DNA of 34,492 nt from an uncultured Alphaproteobacteria bacterium (GTDB taxonomy: Bacteria; Pseudomonadota; Alphaproteobacteria; RF32; CAG-239), in assembly GCA_944393235.1 (NCBI GenBank), contig CALXZJ010000013.1, forward strand, positions 1-34,492, written 5' to 3'. The notes under the pieces are model-generated. The model was not told where the DNA came from. It ran no database searches and saw only the letters and a list, made by a program, of their open reading frames with translations. Every line of letters starts with the position of its first letter. The first letter of the stretch is position 1. Both the position numbers and the translations under genes were made by a program. Shown here piece after piece: positions 25,892 to 34,486 of this stretch.

Positions 25892-27751
25892 TTAACGACG
25901 GGCAAAGAGTTTTTCAATATCGCTTAATTTTAATTCAACATAGGTCGGGCGTCCATGATTGCATTGGCCGGAATGTTCGGTTTTTTCCATATCGCGCAAC
26001 AGACGGTTCATCTCATCAATATTTAAACGCCGTCCGGCACGCACGGAGCCATGGCAGGCAATGGTCGCACAGATGTGATGCAGTTTGTCGGTTAAGGAAA
26101 ACTCCCCGCCCCATTCGGCGATTTCAGCCGCCAAATCCATCACCAAGCGGCGGATGTCGGCACCGCTTATCAATGCCGGAATCTCACGGACGATGACCGC
26201 TTGTTGGCCGAATTCTTCAACCACCAACCCCATTTGTGCCAAATTTTCGGCTTGCGAAAGAATGTTTTCTTTTTCCGAGGCACTTAAGTCCACAATTTCC
26301 GGAATCAAAAGCATCTGGGTGACTACTTTTTGACCGGACGTCAAAGAGCTTTTTAATTTTTCCATCACTATCCGCTCGTGGGCGGCATGCTGATCAATGA
26401 TGATAATGCCGTCTTCGGCTTGAGATATGATGTAAGTGTCATGAAATTGGGCTTTAGCCAAACCCAACGGGCCGATTTCATCAGTTTGGGCATCCGAAGC
26501 CGGTTCTTCGGTTTTGACCGAATAAAGGCGTTCCAATTCCGGCAATGGATTTTGCACACGGCGCGGCGCTGAAAACGGCGGTAACGGCGTATGAGCATGA
26601 ACTTTAGGTTCCGGCATTTTCATCTCAAATGCTTCTTCGGCAAAAGAAAGCTTTTGTGGTTGTACCGATGTTGTCTGCGTTTGCGACGGATTAAAAGACG
26701 GAATATTATCATGTACAAAAGCGGTTAAATCCAGAGTGTCCGCCACGGCTTTATCGCCCAAAGCCAACCCATGGCGAATGGAACCGACCAACAAACCACG
26801 AACGGCTGCGGCATCATAAAAACGAACTTCGGCTTTGGTCGGATGCACATTGACATCAACATAAGCCGGATCAACATCAATAAACAACGCGCATAACGGA
26901 TAGCGGTTTGAGGCTAAAACATCTTGATATGCACCCTTGATTGCGCCTAAAAGAAGTTTGTCGCGCACCGGACGGCTGTTGACGAACAAATATTGCGACA
27001 AGGAATTGGCTTTATTTAAAGTCGGCAGGCTGACATAACCACCGATACGAACATGTTCACGAGAAGCGTCTATTAAAATTGAATTATCGGCAAATTCTTT
27101 GCCCATTACCTCGCCAATGCGTTTTAACCTTGCCTCCAAAAGCTCCCCCGAACAGGCATTTAAGGATATGCGTCTGCGGCCTTCGCTTGTCAGATAAAAA
27201 GCTATGTACGGATTAGCCATGGCTATGCGGTTGACAATGTCAATGCATTGCGCCGCTTCAGCACTATCAGCTTTCAGAAATTTTAAACGTGCCGGCGTGG
27301 CATAAAACAAATCGCGCACTTCAATACGCGTGCCCTTTGAAAGGGCTGCCGGTGTAATTCCCGATTTGTGCCCACCGCTAATATCAAGCTTCCATGCGTT
27401 TTCAGAACTTTGTGCCCGCGTTGTTATCGACATGCGCGATACGGCAGCAATTGAAGGCAGTGCCTCACCTCTAAAACCTAAGTGTTTGATATTGAACAAA
27501 TCATCATTTGGGAGTTTAGAGGTGGCATGGCGTTCTACAGCCAAATTTAATTCTTCGGCAGACATACCTTTACCATCATCGGTAATGGAAATCAGATTTT
27601 TTCCGCCGCCGGCTAAATCAATTTCTATTCTTTCTGCCCCTGCATCTATGGCATTTTCTACCAACTCTTTAACAACCGAAGCGGGACGTTCTATGACTTC
27701 GCCGGCAGCTATTTGGTTTATCAGGTTATCCGGTAAAATGCGAATAGGCAT
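25892..27751 (-). CDS. mutL: DNA mismatch repair protein MutL (endonuclease-type)
   Basis: This 619-residue protein has an N-terminal GHKL ATPase domain with the standard motifs (ELVENAIDAGA, DDGKGM, RHATSK, GFRGEAL). A variable linker with many prolines follows (about 340-430), then the C-terminal dimerisation/nuclease domain. The latter carries DQHAAHERIVME near 455, the DQHAxxExxxxE metal-binding endonuclease motif, plus ACHGSVRAG and CNHGRPTYVEL. It should therefore nick the daughter strand itself, as in organisms lacking MutH. Start MPIRILP has GAGGT 8 bases upstream, in the 19-bp gap after pgi. mutS is not in view. Confidence 0.96.
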   Translation of the reverse strand: MPIRILPDNLINQIAAGEVIERPASVVKELVENAIDAGAERIEIDLAGGGKNLISITDDGKGMSAEELNLAVERHATSKLPNDDLFNIKHLGFRGEALPSIAAVSRMSITTRAQSSENAWKLDISGGHKSGITPAALSKGTRIEVRDLFYATPARLKFLKADSAEAAQCIDIVNRIAMANPYIAFYLTSEGRRRISLNACSGELLEARLKRIGEVMGKEFADNSILIDASREHVRIGGYVSLPTLNKANSLSQYLFVNSRPVRDKLLLGAIKGAYQDVLASNRYPLCALFIDVDPAYVDVNVHPTKAEVRFYDAAAVRGLLVGSIRHGLALGDKAVADTLDLTAFVHDNIPSFNPSQTQTTSVQPQKLSFAEEAFEMKMPEPKVHAHTPLPPFSAPRRVQNPLPELERLYSVKTEEPASDAQTDEIGPLGLAKAQFHDTYIISQAEDGIIIIDQHAAHERIVMEKLKSSLTSGQKVVTQMLLIPEIVDLSASEKENILSQAENLAQMGLVVEEFGQQAVIVREIPALISGADIRRLVMDLAAEIAEWGGEFSLTDKLHHICATIACHGSVRAGRRLNIDEMNRLLRDMEKTEHSGQCNHGRPTYVELKLSDIEKLFARR

Positions 27752-27770
27752 GCTTTTGACCTCTTAATGT

Positions 27771-29423
27771 TTACTTGCGAAACGCCTTGATTGCTTTAAT
27801 CAACGACAAGGTGGAAGAATCATGATTGACGGCAAACGCCGTTCCTTCCAATTCGGGCAGTATGTTTAACGCTAATTGTTTGCCGAGTTCAACCCCCATT
27901 TGGTCAAATGAATTGATGTTCCAAACCATCCCTTGTATAAATATTTTGTGTTCATACAAAGCAATCAACATACCAAGTGTAAAGGCATCAATTTTTTTGC
28001 AAAGCAATGTGTTCGACGGACGGTTGCCGCTGAAACTTTTGTATTTTTTTAAGGCTTCGACTTCTTCTTTGTCTTTTCCTGCTTTACGCAGTTCTTCGGC
28101 AGCTTCGGCAACGGTTTTGCCACGCATCAAGGCTTCGCTTTGCGCCAACACATTGGAAAGCAAAATTTGATGATGATTGCCGATTTCATTGTGTGATATC
28201 GCCGGTGCAATAAAATCTACCGGTACAATTTCGGTTCCTTGATGCAGTAATTGGAAAAATGAATGCTGAACATTGGTTCCGGCACCACCGAACAAAACAG
28301 GTCCGGTCGCGTATTTGACAAAGTTATTCTCTCTATCAACCGATTTGCCATTGCTTTCCATATCCAACTGCTGCAAATAAGCCGGCAAATATTGCAGATA
28401 TTGATCATAAGGAATAACGGCATAACGATGAATGTTAAAGAAATTGTTGTACCAAATGCCCAACAATGCCATGATAACAGGCATGTTTTCTGCCAATGGG
28501 GCGGTGCGGAAATGCTCGTCCATGGCATAAGCACCTTCCAAAAGCTTTTCAAAATTTTCAAAGCCAACGGCAATGCAAATAATCAAACCGATGGCAGACC
28601 ATAATGAATAGCGTCCGCCGACAAAATCCCAAAATTCAAACATGTTTTCGGGATTTATACCAAACTTAATAACCTCTTCCCGATTGGTGGAAAGTGCGAC
28701 AAAATGTTTGTCAACCGCGTGTTCGCCTAACGCATTGACCAACCATTTGCGGCAGGTTTTGGCATTGGTTAAAGTTTCAATCGTGGTAAATGTTTTGGAG
28801 GCAATGATAAACAAGGTCGTTTCCGGATCAAGTTTGTTTAACACCTCAGCGCAAGCCGTTCCGTCAATGTTGGAAATAAAATAACAATTGATGCCTTTAA
28901 TCCAATATTTGCGCAAAGCTTCGCAAACCATTACCGGCCCTAAATCTGAGCCACCGATGCCGATGTTGACGATATTGGTTAGTTTTTTGCCGGTATAACC
29001 TTTGAATTTTCCAAAGCGGACAGCATCGGAAAAGTTTTTCATTTTTAACAAAACTTCGTTGATTTGCGGCATAACATCTTTGCCGTCGCTTAACATCGCC
29101 TGCCCCGAACGATTGCGCAACGCAACGTGCAAAACCGAACGGTTTTCGGTATAATTGATTTTTTTGCCTTCAAACATGGCTTTTATTTTTGCGGGAATGC
29201 CGCGTTCTTCTGCCAAAGCCAGCAACCCTGCCATGACTTTATCATCAATTCGGTTTTTAGAATAATCCAAAATCAAATCGTCTACGCGTAATGTATATTT
29301 TGCTGCGCGCTTATTATCAGCGGCAAACAGATCGCGCATTTCAATTTTTCTGAAACGTTTATATTCGCTTTCAAGTTTTTTCCATGCTTTTGTTTTTTCT
29401 TTATTCTTATGAAGTCCGAACAT
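27771..29423 (-). CDS. pgi: Glucose-6-phosphate isomerase
   Basis: The enzyme interconverts glucose-6-phosphate and fructose-6-phosphate in glycolysis and gluconeogenesis. It is 550 residues from the ATG at 29423, which has AGGAGT upstream; the longer frame starting at 29453 overlaps the previous gene and is less likely. The size and both PGI signatures match: DFVGGRYSLWSAIG and GMVWNINSFDQMGVELGK. The catalytic Glu lies in LDMESNGK and the catalytic His in TNVQHSFFQLLHQG. Phosphate-binding GIGGSDLGP and SKTFTT are present. The start lies 4 bases after the stop of the upstream peptidase gene, which points to translational coupling. Confidence 0.96.
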   Translation of the reverse strand: MFGLHKNKEKTKAWKKLESEYKRFRKIEMRDLFAADNKRAAKYTLRVDDLILDYSKNRIDDKVMAGLLALAEERGIPAKIKAMFEGKKINYTENRSVLHVALRNRSGQAMLSDGKDVMPQINEVLLKMKNFSDAVRFGKFKGYTGKKLTNIVNIGIGGSDLGPVMVCEALRKYWIKGINCYFISNIDGTACAEVLNKLDPETTLFIIASKTFTTIETLTNAKTCRKWLVNALGEHAVDKHFVALSTNREEVIKFGINPENMFEFWDFVGGRYSLWSAIGLIICIAVGFENFEKLLEGAYAMDEHFRTAPLAENMPVIMALLGIWYNNFFNIHRYAVIPYDQYLQYLPAYLQQLDMESNGKSVDRENNFVKYATGPVLFGGAGTNVQHSFFQLLHQGTEIVPVDFIAPAISHNEIGNHHQILLSNVLAQSEALMRGKTVAEAAEELRKAGKDKEEVEALKKYKSFSGNRPSNTLLCKKIDAFTLGMLIALYEHKIFIQGMVWNINSFDQMGVELGKQLALNILPELEGTAFAVNHDSSTLSLIKAIKAFRK

Positions 29424-29427
29424 TTTA

Positions 29428-30843
29428 TTACTCCTGATTATTAATATTGCCAATCACAACTTCCATTGGCATAACAGAAAAATATTTGGCGGCGGCTTGA
29501 TTAACCTCTTCTAATGTTACCGCTTTAACATAACTGTTTCTTTTTTGCAAAAAGTCAAGCCCAAGCTCATATTTTTGCATTGCTGCCAGCATATCGGCGA
29601 GCCCGGCAATCGAATCAAAACGCAAATTATATGAGGCTAACAAATAATTACGAGCATCTTCAAGTTCTTGCTCAGTAACGCCGTTTTGTGCCATTTTTTG
29701 CCATTCGGTATTTATAATTTCTTTTATTTTGGAATAATTTTCCGGCGTTGAGGAAAATTGACCCAAAATAAGCGGCGTTTTTTCATCGGTTGACAAATAT
29801 GTGTACACACCGTAGGTCAGCCCTTCTTTTTCTCGCGCGGCAAGCGATAAACGCGATGTCAAGCCAGCGCCGCCAAAGATATGGTTGGCAATATACAAAG
29901 GATAAAAATCTTCAGCCGAGCGCGTCGTTCCGGCTGCAGCAAAGCTGCTGATGACTTGCGCTGTTTCGCGTTTGAGGTTTTTGGTATGCGGTTTAAGATT
30001 CATATTTGGCGACGGAACATCCTCTTTGGCGTTATGCTTAGGCAGGTCTGCAAAAATTTTTTCAACGGCGGCAGAGGCTTCCTTTAGGGTTATATCTCCG
30101 GCAACGGCAATTATCAGGTTATCTTTGGTTAGTGTATTTTGATGCCAATCTTTTAAATCTTTTGCATCCAGAGAAGCAATATCTTCTTTTTTGCCTAATG
30201 GATTGCGTCCAAACGGGTGTTCATCTCCAAACAACTCTTTAGCAAAAGCCAGACTTAAAATTGAAGCCGGATGTTCTTGTTGAATTTTTAAAGCTTCAAG
30301 ATTTTGTTGTTTTTCAATTTGTAAATCCCGCATGGTAAAATGCGGCGAAATTAAAGCAGAATGCAATAAGGCATAAGCTTTTTCACGATTTTTAGAAGGC
30401 GTTACCAAGCCGCCGGACAAATCTTCTCGTCCGGCTGAAAAAGCTATATGAATACCATTTAATTCCATTTCTTCTTGAAATTGCTGCCGGTTGAAATTGC
30501 CCGAACCATAAACCAGCATGTTTGCTGCTATACCGGCTCTGCCGGATTTGTTGACAGGATCATAGGCGTGGCCGCCTTGCTTGAAAATAAAGCTCATGGC
30601 AATAATTGGAATGGTATGTTCTTCAATCAACCAAAATTTAATGCCTGAAGATGTGATAATTTCGACCGGTTCTTTTTCAAAAGTTTTTTCTTTCAGGATA
30701 GATGTTTCGTTTATTTTTTTAGCATCAAAACCCGGTTTTATAAAAAAACGCCCCCCTACCCATGCGGCATAAACCATAGCCGCGACAACCATCAACTTCA
30801 AGACGGCATGAAAAAATTTGTGGCGGTGATAATGATAATGCAT
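29428..30843 (-). CDS. M16 peptidase-like protein, non-catalytic partner
   Basis: This 471-residue protein has an N-terminal transmembrane anchor (about 14-35) and two M16B-type domains. The zinc motif is lost: where the neighbour has HLLEH, this protein reads GIAAN (about 104-108). The C-terminal half has SRLSLAAREKEGLTYGVY (residues 330-347), the Arg/Tyr substrate-binding pair typical of the inactive subunit of heterodimeric M16B peptidases. It should therefore pair with the product of the gene just upstream. The cytoplasmic N-terminus is His-rich (MHYHYHRHKFFH). The start codon is one base after the upstream stop, with GGAGG inside the end of that gene. It faces the periplasm if the anchor is a signal anchor. 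Confidence 0.88.
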   Translation of the reverse strand: MHYHYHRHKFFHAVLKLMVVAAMVYAAWVGGRFFIKPGFDAKKINETSILKEKTFEKEPVEIITSSGIKFWLIEEHTIPIIAMSFIFKQGGHAYDPVNKSGRAGIAANMLVYGSGNFNRQQFQEEMELNGIHIAFSAGREDLSGGLVTPSKNREKAYALLHSALISPHFTMRDLQIEKQQNLEALKIQQEHPASILSLAFAKELFGDEHPFGRNPLGKKEDIASLDAKDLKDWHQNTLTKDNLIIAVAGDITLKEASAAVEKIFADLPKHNAKEDVPSPNMNLKPHTKNLKRETAQVISSFAAAGTTRSAEDFYPLYIANHIFGGAGLTSRLSLAAREKEGLTYGVYTYLSTDEKTPLILGQFSSTPENYSKIKEIINTEWQKMAQNGVTEQELEDARNYLLASYNLRFDSIAGLADMLAAMQKYELGLDFLQKRNSYVKAVTLEEVNQAAAKYFSVMPMEVVIGNINNQE

Positions 30844-30844
30844 T

Positions 30845-32182
30845 TTATTTATCCTCCTTTTCTGCCGGCATCAAGTATCCGGTTATTGAGGTTGATGAAG
30901 AAAGCATATCCGAAACGGCTTGTTTGATATCAGAAAGCGTTACATTTTTGATGTTTTCTTCATAATCATCAATTTCATTAATATTTATGCCTAAAGCCGC
31001 CATTTGACCAACAAGCATGGCTGCATCTTCCGGATTATCGCGTATATACACCAGTCCGGAAACCATTTTATGTTTTTCTTTTTCTAATTTATCTTCATTT
31101 AAGGAAACTATTGAATCTTTTAGAGCCTTTTGCAGTAAACGTTCTGTTTCCGCTGCAGTTTTACCGGCAGCCGGCACTGCCGAAAAAGAAAATTCACCTT
31201 TGCCGCGTGATAAGGCACTATATGACGAACCTGCCGCCGCAGCTTGTTTTTTTAAGACCAATTCACGGTTAAGAAACGAATTATCCCCTTCGCCGAAATA
31301 TTTGGAAAAAACCATTAAAGCGTAGGCTTGTTTTGAATTTTCTTGTAATGAAGCAACAATATAGCGGTTGACGACTCTCGGTGTTTTAATTTCGGGATGA
31401 AACATTTCCAGTTGATAAACCATTTTATTTTTGCTCGGTAAAAGACGCGTGTCGCTTTTTTGCTCCTTTTTGCCGGAGTTTTTAATGTCTCCAAAATATT
31501 TTTCAGCCAGTTGCTTTGCCGTCGGCACGTCAATATCACCGGATAAGATCAATACGGCATTGGCCGGTGAATAGTAGTGTTGATAGAATTTTTTGACATC
31601 TTCGGGCGTTAAATTTAATATTTCTTCTTCCGTTCCGGTAACCGGACGTTCATAGGGCGTCCCCTGCCATAAAATTTTATTCATAGCTTCGGCAAACTGA
31701 GCCATCGGGTTGTTATCTATCCGCTGTTTTCGTTCCTGAAATACAATCATCTGTTCTTTATCAAAAGCTTCCGTATCAAAATCAAGATTAACCATGCGAT
31801 CTGCCTCTAAAGCCATGGCAACTTCTAAACGGCTGATATCAACAAACTCATGATAAGCGGTAAAATCCGTTGAGGTAAAGGCGTTGCTGTCGCCGCCGTT
31901 TTGGGTGATAATATCATTAAAGCCTGAGCCCGGTACTCTTTTGGTGCCGCGGAACATTAAATGTTCCAACAAATGCGCTACGCCGCCTTTTCCTACCGGT
32001 TCATCAATACTGCCGGCTTTGTACCAAAGCATTTGTTTAACAATCGGCGCTTTGGTATTGCTGACAACGATAACCTGCAAACCGTTATCTAATGAAAATT
32101 TCTCCATTGGCAGCAATTTTGCTTTGGCAAATAACGGAAATAATAAAAACGCAAAAACAACTGCCAATACTTTCTTTTTCAT
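30845..32182 (-). CDS. M16 family zinc metallopeptidase, catalytic partner
   Basis: This 445-residue protein has a Sec signal peptide (FAKAK near residue 20) and is predicted periplasmic. It carries the inverted zinc motif HLLEH at residues 70-74 and the third ligand Glu150 after the expected spacing (FQER). FNDIITQNGGDSNAFTS is the usual conserved block following it. It probably degrades peptides or processes envelope proteins as a heterodimer with the adjacent inactive homologue, as established for paired M16B genes. A GAGGT site lies in the 15-bp gap after the small lipoprotein gene. Confidence 0.93.
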   Translation of the reverse strand: MKKKVLAVVFAFLLFPLFAKAKLLPMEKFSLDNGLQVIVVSNTKAPIVKQMLWYKAGSIDEPVGKGGVAHLLEHLMFRGTKRVPGSGFNDIITQNGGDSNAFTSTDFTAYHEFVDISRLEVAMALEADRMVNLDFDTEAFDKEQMIVFQERKQRIDNNPMAQFAEAMNKILWQGTPYERPVTGTEEEILNLTPEDVKKFYQHYYSPANAVLILSGDIDVPTAKQLAEKYFGDIKNSGKKEQKSDTRLLPSKNKMVYQLEMFHPEIKTPRVVNRYIVASLQENSKQAYALMVFSKYFGEGDNSFLNRELVLKKQAAAAGSSYSALSRGKGEFSFSAVPAAGKTAAETERLLQKALKDSIVSLNEDKLEKEKHKMVSGLVYIRDNPEDAAMLVGQMAALGININEIDDYEENIKNVTLSDIKQAVSDMLSSSTSITGYLMPAEKEDK

Positions 32183-32197
32183 CTTTTACCTCAATAT

Positions 32198-32362
32198 TTA
32201 TTCCGGCAATGTATTAAAATCCGGCGGCAAATCAAGCGGCTGACGAGCCACAACTTTTGTTTCATCAGGCATGCTGCGATTTAAGCCTAAATCTTTCTTA
32301 CTTAAACCACAGGCGCATAAAACACAAGAAAGCAGCAACATTACACTCAGCATTTTTTTCAT
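32198..32362 (-). CDS. Short lipoprotein, DUF3035/BamF-like
   Basis: This 54-residue protein has a perfect AAAGGAGGT site 6 bases before the ATG. A lipoprotein signal (LLLSCVLCACGLS, lipidation probably at Cys18) is followed by a short tail: LGLNRSMPDE, then VVARQPLDLPPDFNTLP. The R-x-PL-x-LPPDF-x-LP block and LGL...PDE resemble the DUF3035 family, alphaproteobacterial lipoproteins that include the BAM complex subunit BamF. Family members as I recall are longer, so this looks like a minimal version. It sits between lspA and the M16 pair; this gene order recurs in Alphaproteobacteria as far as I recall. Its product would itself be processed by the adjacent LspA. Confidence 0.7.
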   Translation of the reverse strand: MKKMLSVMLLLSCVLCACGLSKKDLGLNRSMPDETKVVARQPLDLPPDFNTLPE

Positions 32363-32375
32363 TTTTTGACCTCCT

Positions 32376-32843
32376 TTAGTGAGTTTTTTTAGGATTTATC
32401 AAACCATGGACTATAATTAGAAAAGCACCGACACAAATAAAGCTGTCTGCGGCATTAAAAGCCGGCCAGTGCCAATCATTATAATAAAAATCCAAAAAAT
32501 CGTAGACAGCGCCAAAACGAATACGGTCAATCACATTACCGAGCGCTCCCCCGATAATCAGTCCCAAAGCTGTTTGAACTAACGGCGATTGTTCATGCCG
32601 AAGCCACGAAAGCAAAAAAACAATTACGCTCAGAGCAAAAGCTGACAATAAGATTGTTCCCCAAACACCACCATCATCAAATAAAGAAAAACTAACACCG
32701 GTGTTCCACGCTTCAACCAAATTAAAAAACGAGGTTAGCATCAGCGGCGGCGTGACATCCGTAAAAACATTCATGACCAGCCATTTACTAAATTGATCAA
32801 CCATACATGCCAAAACGGCTATACTTATACCTAAAATCAACAC
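32376..32843 (-). CDS. lspA: Lipoprotein signal peptidase (signal peptidase II)
   Basis: This 155-residue inner-membrane aspartic protease has four transmembrane helices. Catalytic aspartates are Asp106 in GNVIDR and Asp133 in NAADS, and WNTGVSFSLF is the conserved N-x-G-x-x-F region. It removes signal peptides from prolipoproteins after lipidation. The start is uncertain: GTG at 32843 lies only 3 bases after GGAG and the next codon, TTG, 6 bases. The out-of-frame ATG nearby is not the start. ileS, the usual upstream neighbour in many proteobacteria, is absent. It is the first gene of the lspA-to-mutL operon. Confidence 0.93.
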   Translation of the reverse strand: MLILGISIAVLACMVDQFSKWLVMNVFTDVTPPLMLTSFFNLVEAWNTGVSFSLFDDGGVWGTILLSAFALSVIVFLLSWLRHEQSPLVQTALGLIIGGALGNVIDRIRFGAVYDFLDFYYNDWHWPAFNAADSFICVGAFLIIVHGLINPKKTH

Positions 32844-32870
32844 ATGCTCCGTTACTAAAAATCACACGTT

Positions 32871-32876
32871 ATTATA
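32871..32876 (-). promoter_or_regulatory. Putative -10 box of the lspA operon promoter
   Basis: A perfect TATAAT on the minus strand, about 27 bases before the lspA start. No convincing -35 hexamer is seen at the right distance. Confidence 0.4.
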
Positions 32877-33000
32877 AGAATTTTATGACTCAATAAAAGC
32901 CCCTTTATTGAAATATATACAGAAAAAATTTATAAAAAAGTTTTTAGAAAAACATTTTTTTGATTTATCAAGCACATGATATGGCCGGCAGAATGAATTG

Positions 33001-33954
33001 TCAGAACATGCCTTTTTTCCTAAAATAAATAATCGTTAAGATGGTTGCCAGTGCCGATATGGCCATCACAATCATAAAACCGTAAGGATTTCCGGCGCCC
33101 GGAACCGGAACGTTCATCCCCCAAAAACTTGCCAACATGGTCGGAATAGAGAGAATAATCGTTATAGCCGCCAAAAACTTCATAACCAAGTTCAAATTGT
33201 TATTAATGATTGAAGCAAAACCATCCATCATGCCTTCCAAAATGGAACGATGCATATCAACCATTTCAATGGCTTGTTTGTTGTCTACAATCACGTCCTC
33301 AAGCATATCAATATCATCATCCGTGAATTTGACTACTTTTGATAACGCCGGCGAATTAATCATGCGCAGGATTTTTAACAAAACTAAATGGTTGTCTTTT
33401 AAGGCCGTGGTAAAATAAACTAAAGACTTTTGAATTTCAATGAGCTTGAACAAAGCTTTATTTTTGGTTGTTTTGCGCAAAGAATATTCAATTTCTTCGG
33501 TTTTTTGGTTTATGATTGCCAGATATTTTAAATAAAACTGCGTACATTTGGATAAAATATTTAACAAAAAGCGCCCACGCTCACGCGTATCAAAAGTTTT
33601 GGCGGTATTTTTGTTGAATGCGCCGATAATACGATTTTCGCGCGAGCAGATTGTTATAAAATTATGCTTAGTAAAGAACAAACCGCATGGCAATGTATCA
33701 AATTTTCCGTCATCATCCATCAGCGGCAGATTGACGATTAAAGACAAAACACCGTCTTCAAATTCAACACGGGAGCGCTCATCCAAGTCAAGAGCATTTT
33801 TAAGCATGTCAAAGTCTAGCTTTAACTGTGATGAAACTTTTTCCATTTCATCAACGCCGGGATTTATCATATTATACCAAGAAAGCGGTGCAACGCGGTT
33901 TTTTTTAAGCTTAACCAGTTTGCCGCCATCTTCAGATTTATAAATTCTTAACAT
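33001..33954 (-). CDS. corA: CorA-family magnesium/divalent cation transporter
   Basis: This 317-residue protein has a large N-terminal cytoplasmic domain (about 1-245) with long helices, ending in two transmembrane helices. The signature GMN lies near residue 279 (FWGMNVPVPG), at the end of TM1 as required for the pentameric CorA pore. The C-terminus is basic (YFRKKGMF), facing the cytoplasm. It moves Mg2+, possibly also Co2+ or Ni2+, down the membrane potential. It is monocistronic; 32877-33000 downstream is A/T-rich with no clear terminator. Confidence 0.93.
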   Translation of the reverse strand: MLRIYKSEDGGKLVKLKKNRVAPLSWYNMINPGVDEMEKVSSQLKLDFDMLKNALDLDERSRVEFEDGVLSLIVNLPLMDDDGKFDTLPCGLFFTKHNFITICSRENRIIGAFNKNTAKTFDTRERGRFLLNILSKCTQFYLKYLAIINQKTEEIEYSLRKTTKNKALFKLIEIQKSLVYFTTALKDNHLVLLKILRMINSPALSKVVKFTDDDIDMLEDVIVDNKQAIEMVDMHRSILEGMMDGFASIINNNLNLVMKFLAAITIILSIPTMLASFWGMNVPVPGAGNPYGFMIVMAISALATILTIIYFRKKGMF

Positions 33955-34022
33955 GACAAACCCTCCTCTGCTTTAACAAACATATTGATTAATGTTTACG
34001 ATATTTTTCAAGAAAGATTTTT

Positions 34023-34108
34023 TGGTGCGGCCGAAAGGACTTGAACCTTCACGAACTTAGTTCATAACGACCTCAACGTTACGCGTCTACCAATTCCGCC
34101 ACGGCCGC
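34023..34108 (-). tRNA. tRNA-Leu (anticodon GAG)
   Basis: This 86-base class II tRNA includes an encoded CCA. Acceptor arms GCGGCCG / CGGCCGC pair fully. The D arm contains GGCGGAATTGGTAGACGC, the typical tRNA-Leu D loop. The anticodon stem TAACG / CGTTA encloses TTGAGGT, giving anticodon GAG (reads CUC and CUU). A long variable arm (GAAC...GTTC) and GGTTCAAGTCC T arm follow. Confidence 0.96.
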
Positions 34109-34131
34109 ACTTTTTTATGAAAGACATGCAA

Positions 34132-34160
34132 CAGATATTCCAGAAATAAAAAATAATCAA
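34132..34160 (-). promoter_or_regulatory. Putative promoter of tRNA-Leu
   Basis: On the minus strand TTGATT (34160-34155), 17 bases, TATCTG (34137-34132), about 24 bases before the mature tRNA. Moderate matches only. Confidence 0.35.
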
Positions 34161-34320
34161 GAGTTTTTTTCTAGGTTTGCATAAATTTTGTGAAAATTAT
34201 TTTTTTAAACGCTCTAAATTGCTAAACAAATCTTGGCAGCAACATAATGATTTTTGTAAATTACATCTAAAAGACTTGACGTTTTGTACTGTCATGTCAC
34301 CAATGTGCAATTTTCCCTTT

Positions 34321-34486
34321 CCCGCCACGCCACCGACGCGCGATAACGCGGCGGTTGGAAGATCCCTAAACTCGGATACTGGCGTATCCTCGTGGGATGA
34401 CGGGATGTAGGGTTGTCGGCAGTGGCATGACAGTAAAGTGCATATTGCGTCTACCGGTAGAAACTTATCCCCACCAGACTCTTTAA
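34321..34486 (+). repeat. Dispersed GC-rich hairpin repeat, copy D (at right edge)
   Basis: This is the only recognisable content of 34161-34492; the left part is A/T-rich with no credible gene. The first hairpin is kept in its inner part (34328-34355), where GTGCG of copy A is ACGCG. The second hairpin GGATAC-TGGC-GTATCC (34374-34389) has the same stem as copy A but a changed loop. Two degenerate TGGNATGAC units follow at 34393 and 34423. The last bases (AACTTATCCCCACCAGACTC, then TTTAAAA) resemble the sequence just before the poly(A) tract of copy A. Confidence 0.8.

Noticed and set aside
34023-34108. tRNA-Leu as an integration site for the repeat/pilin cassette
   Set aside because: Copy D lies beyond the 5' end of the tRNA, not its 3' end. 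No duplicated tRNA 3' fragment or integrase is seen.
34177-34410. Plus-strand 77-codon open frame near the right edge
   Set aside because: Non-ATG start with no ribosome site; its second half is repeat copy D.
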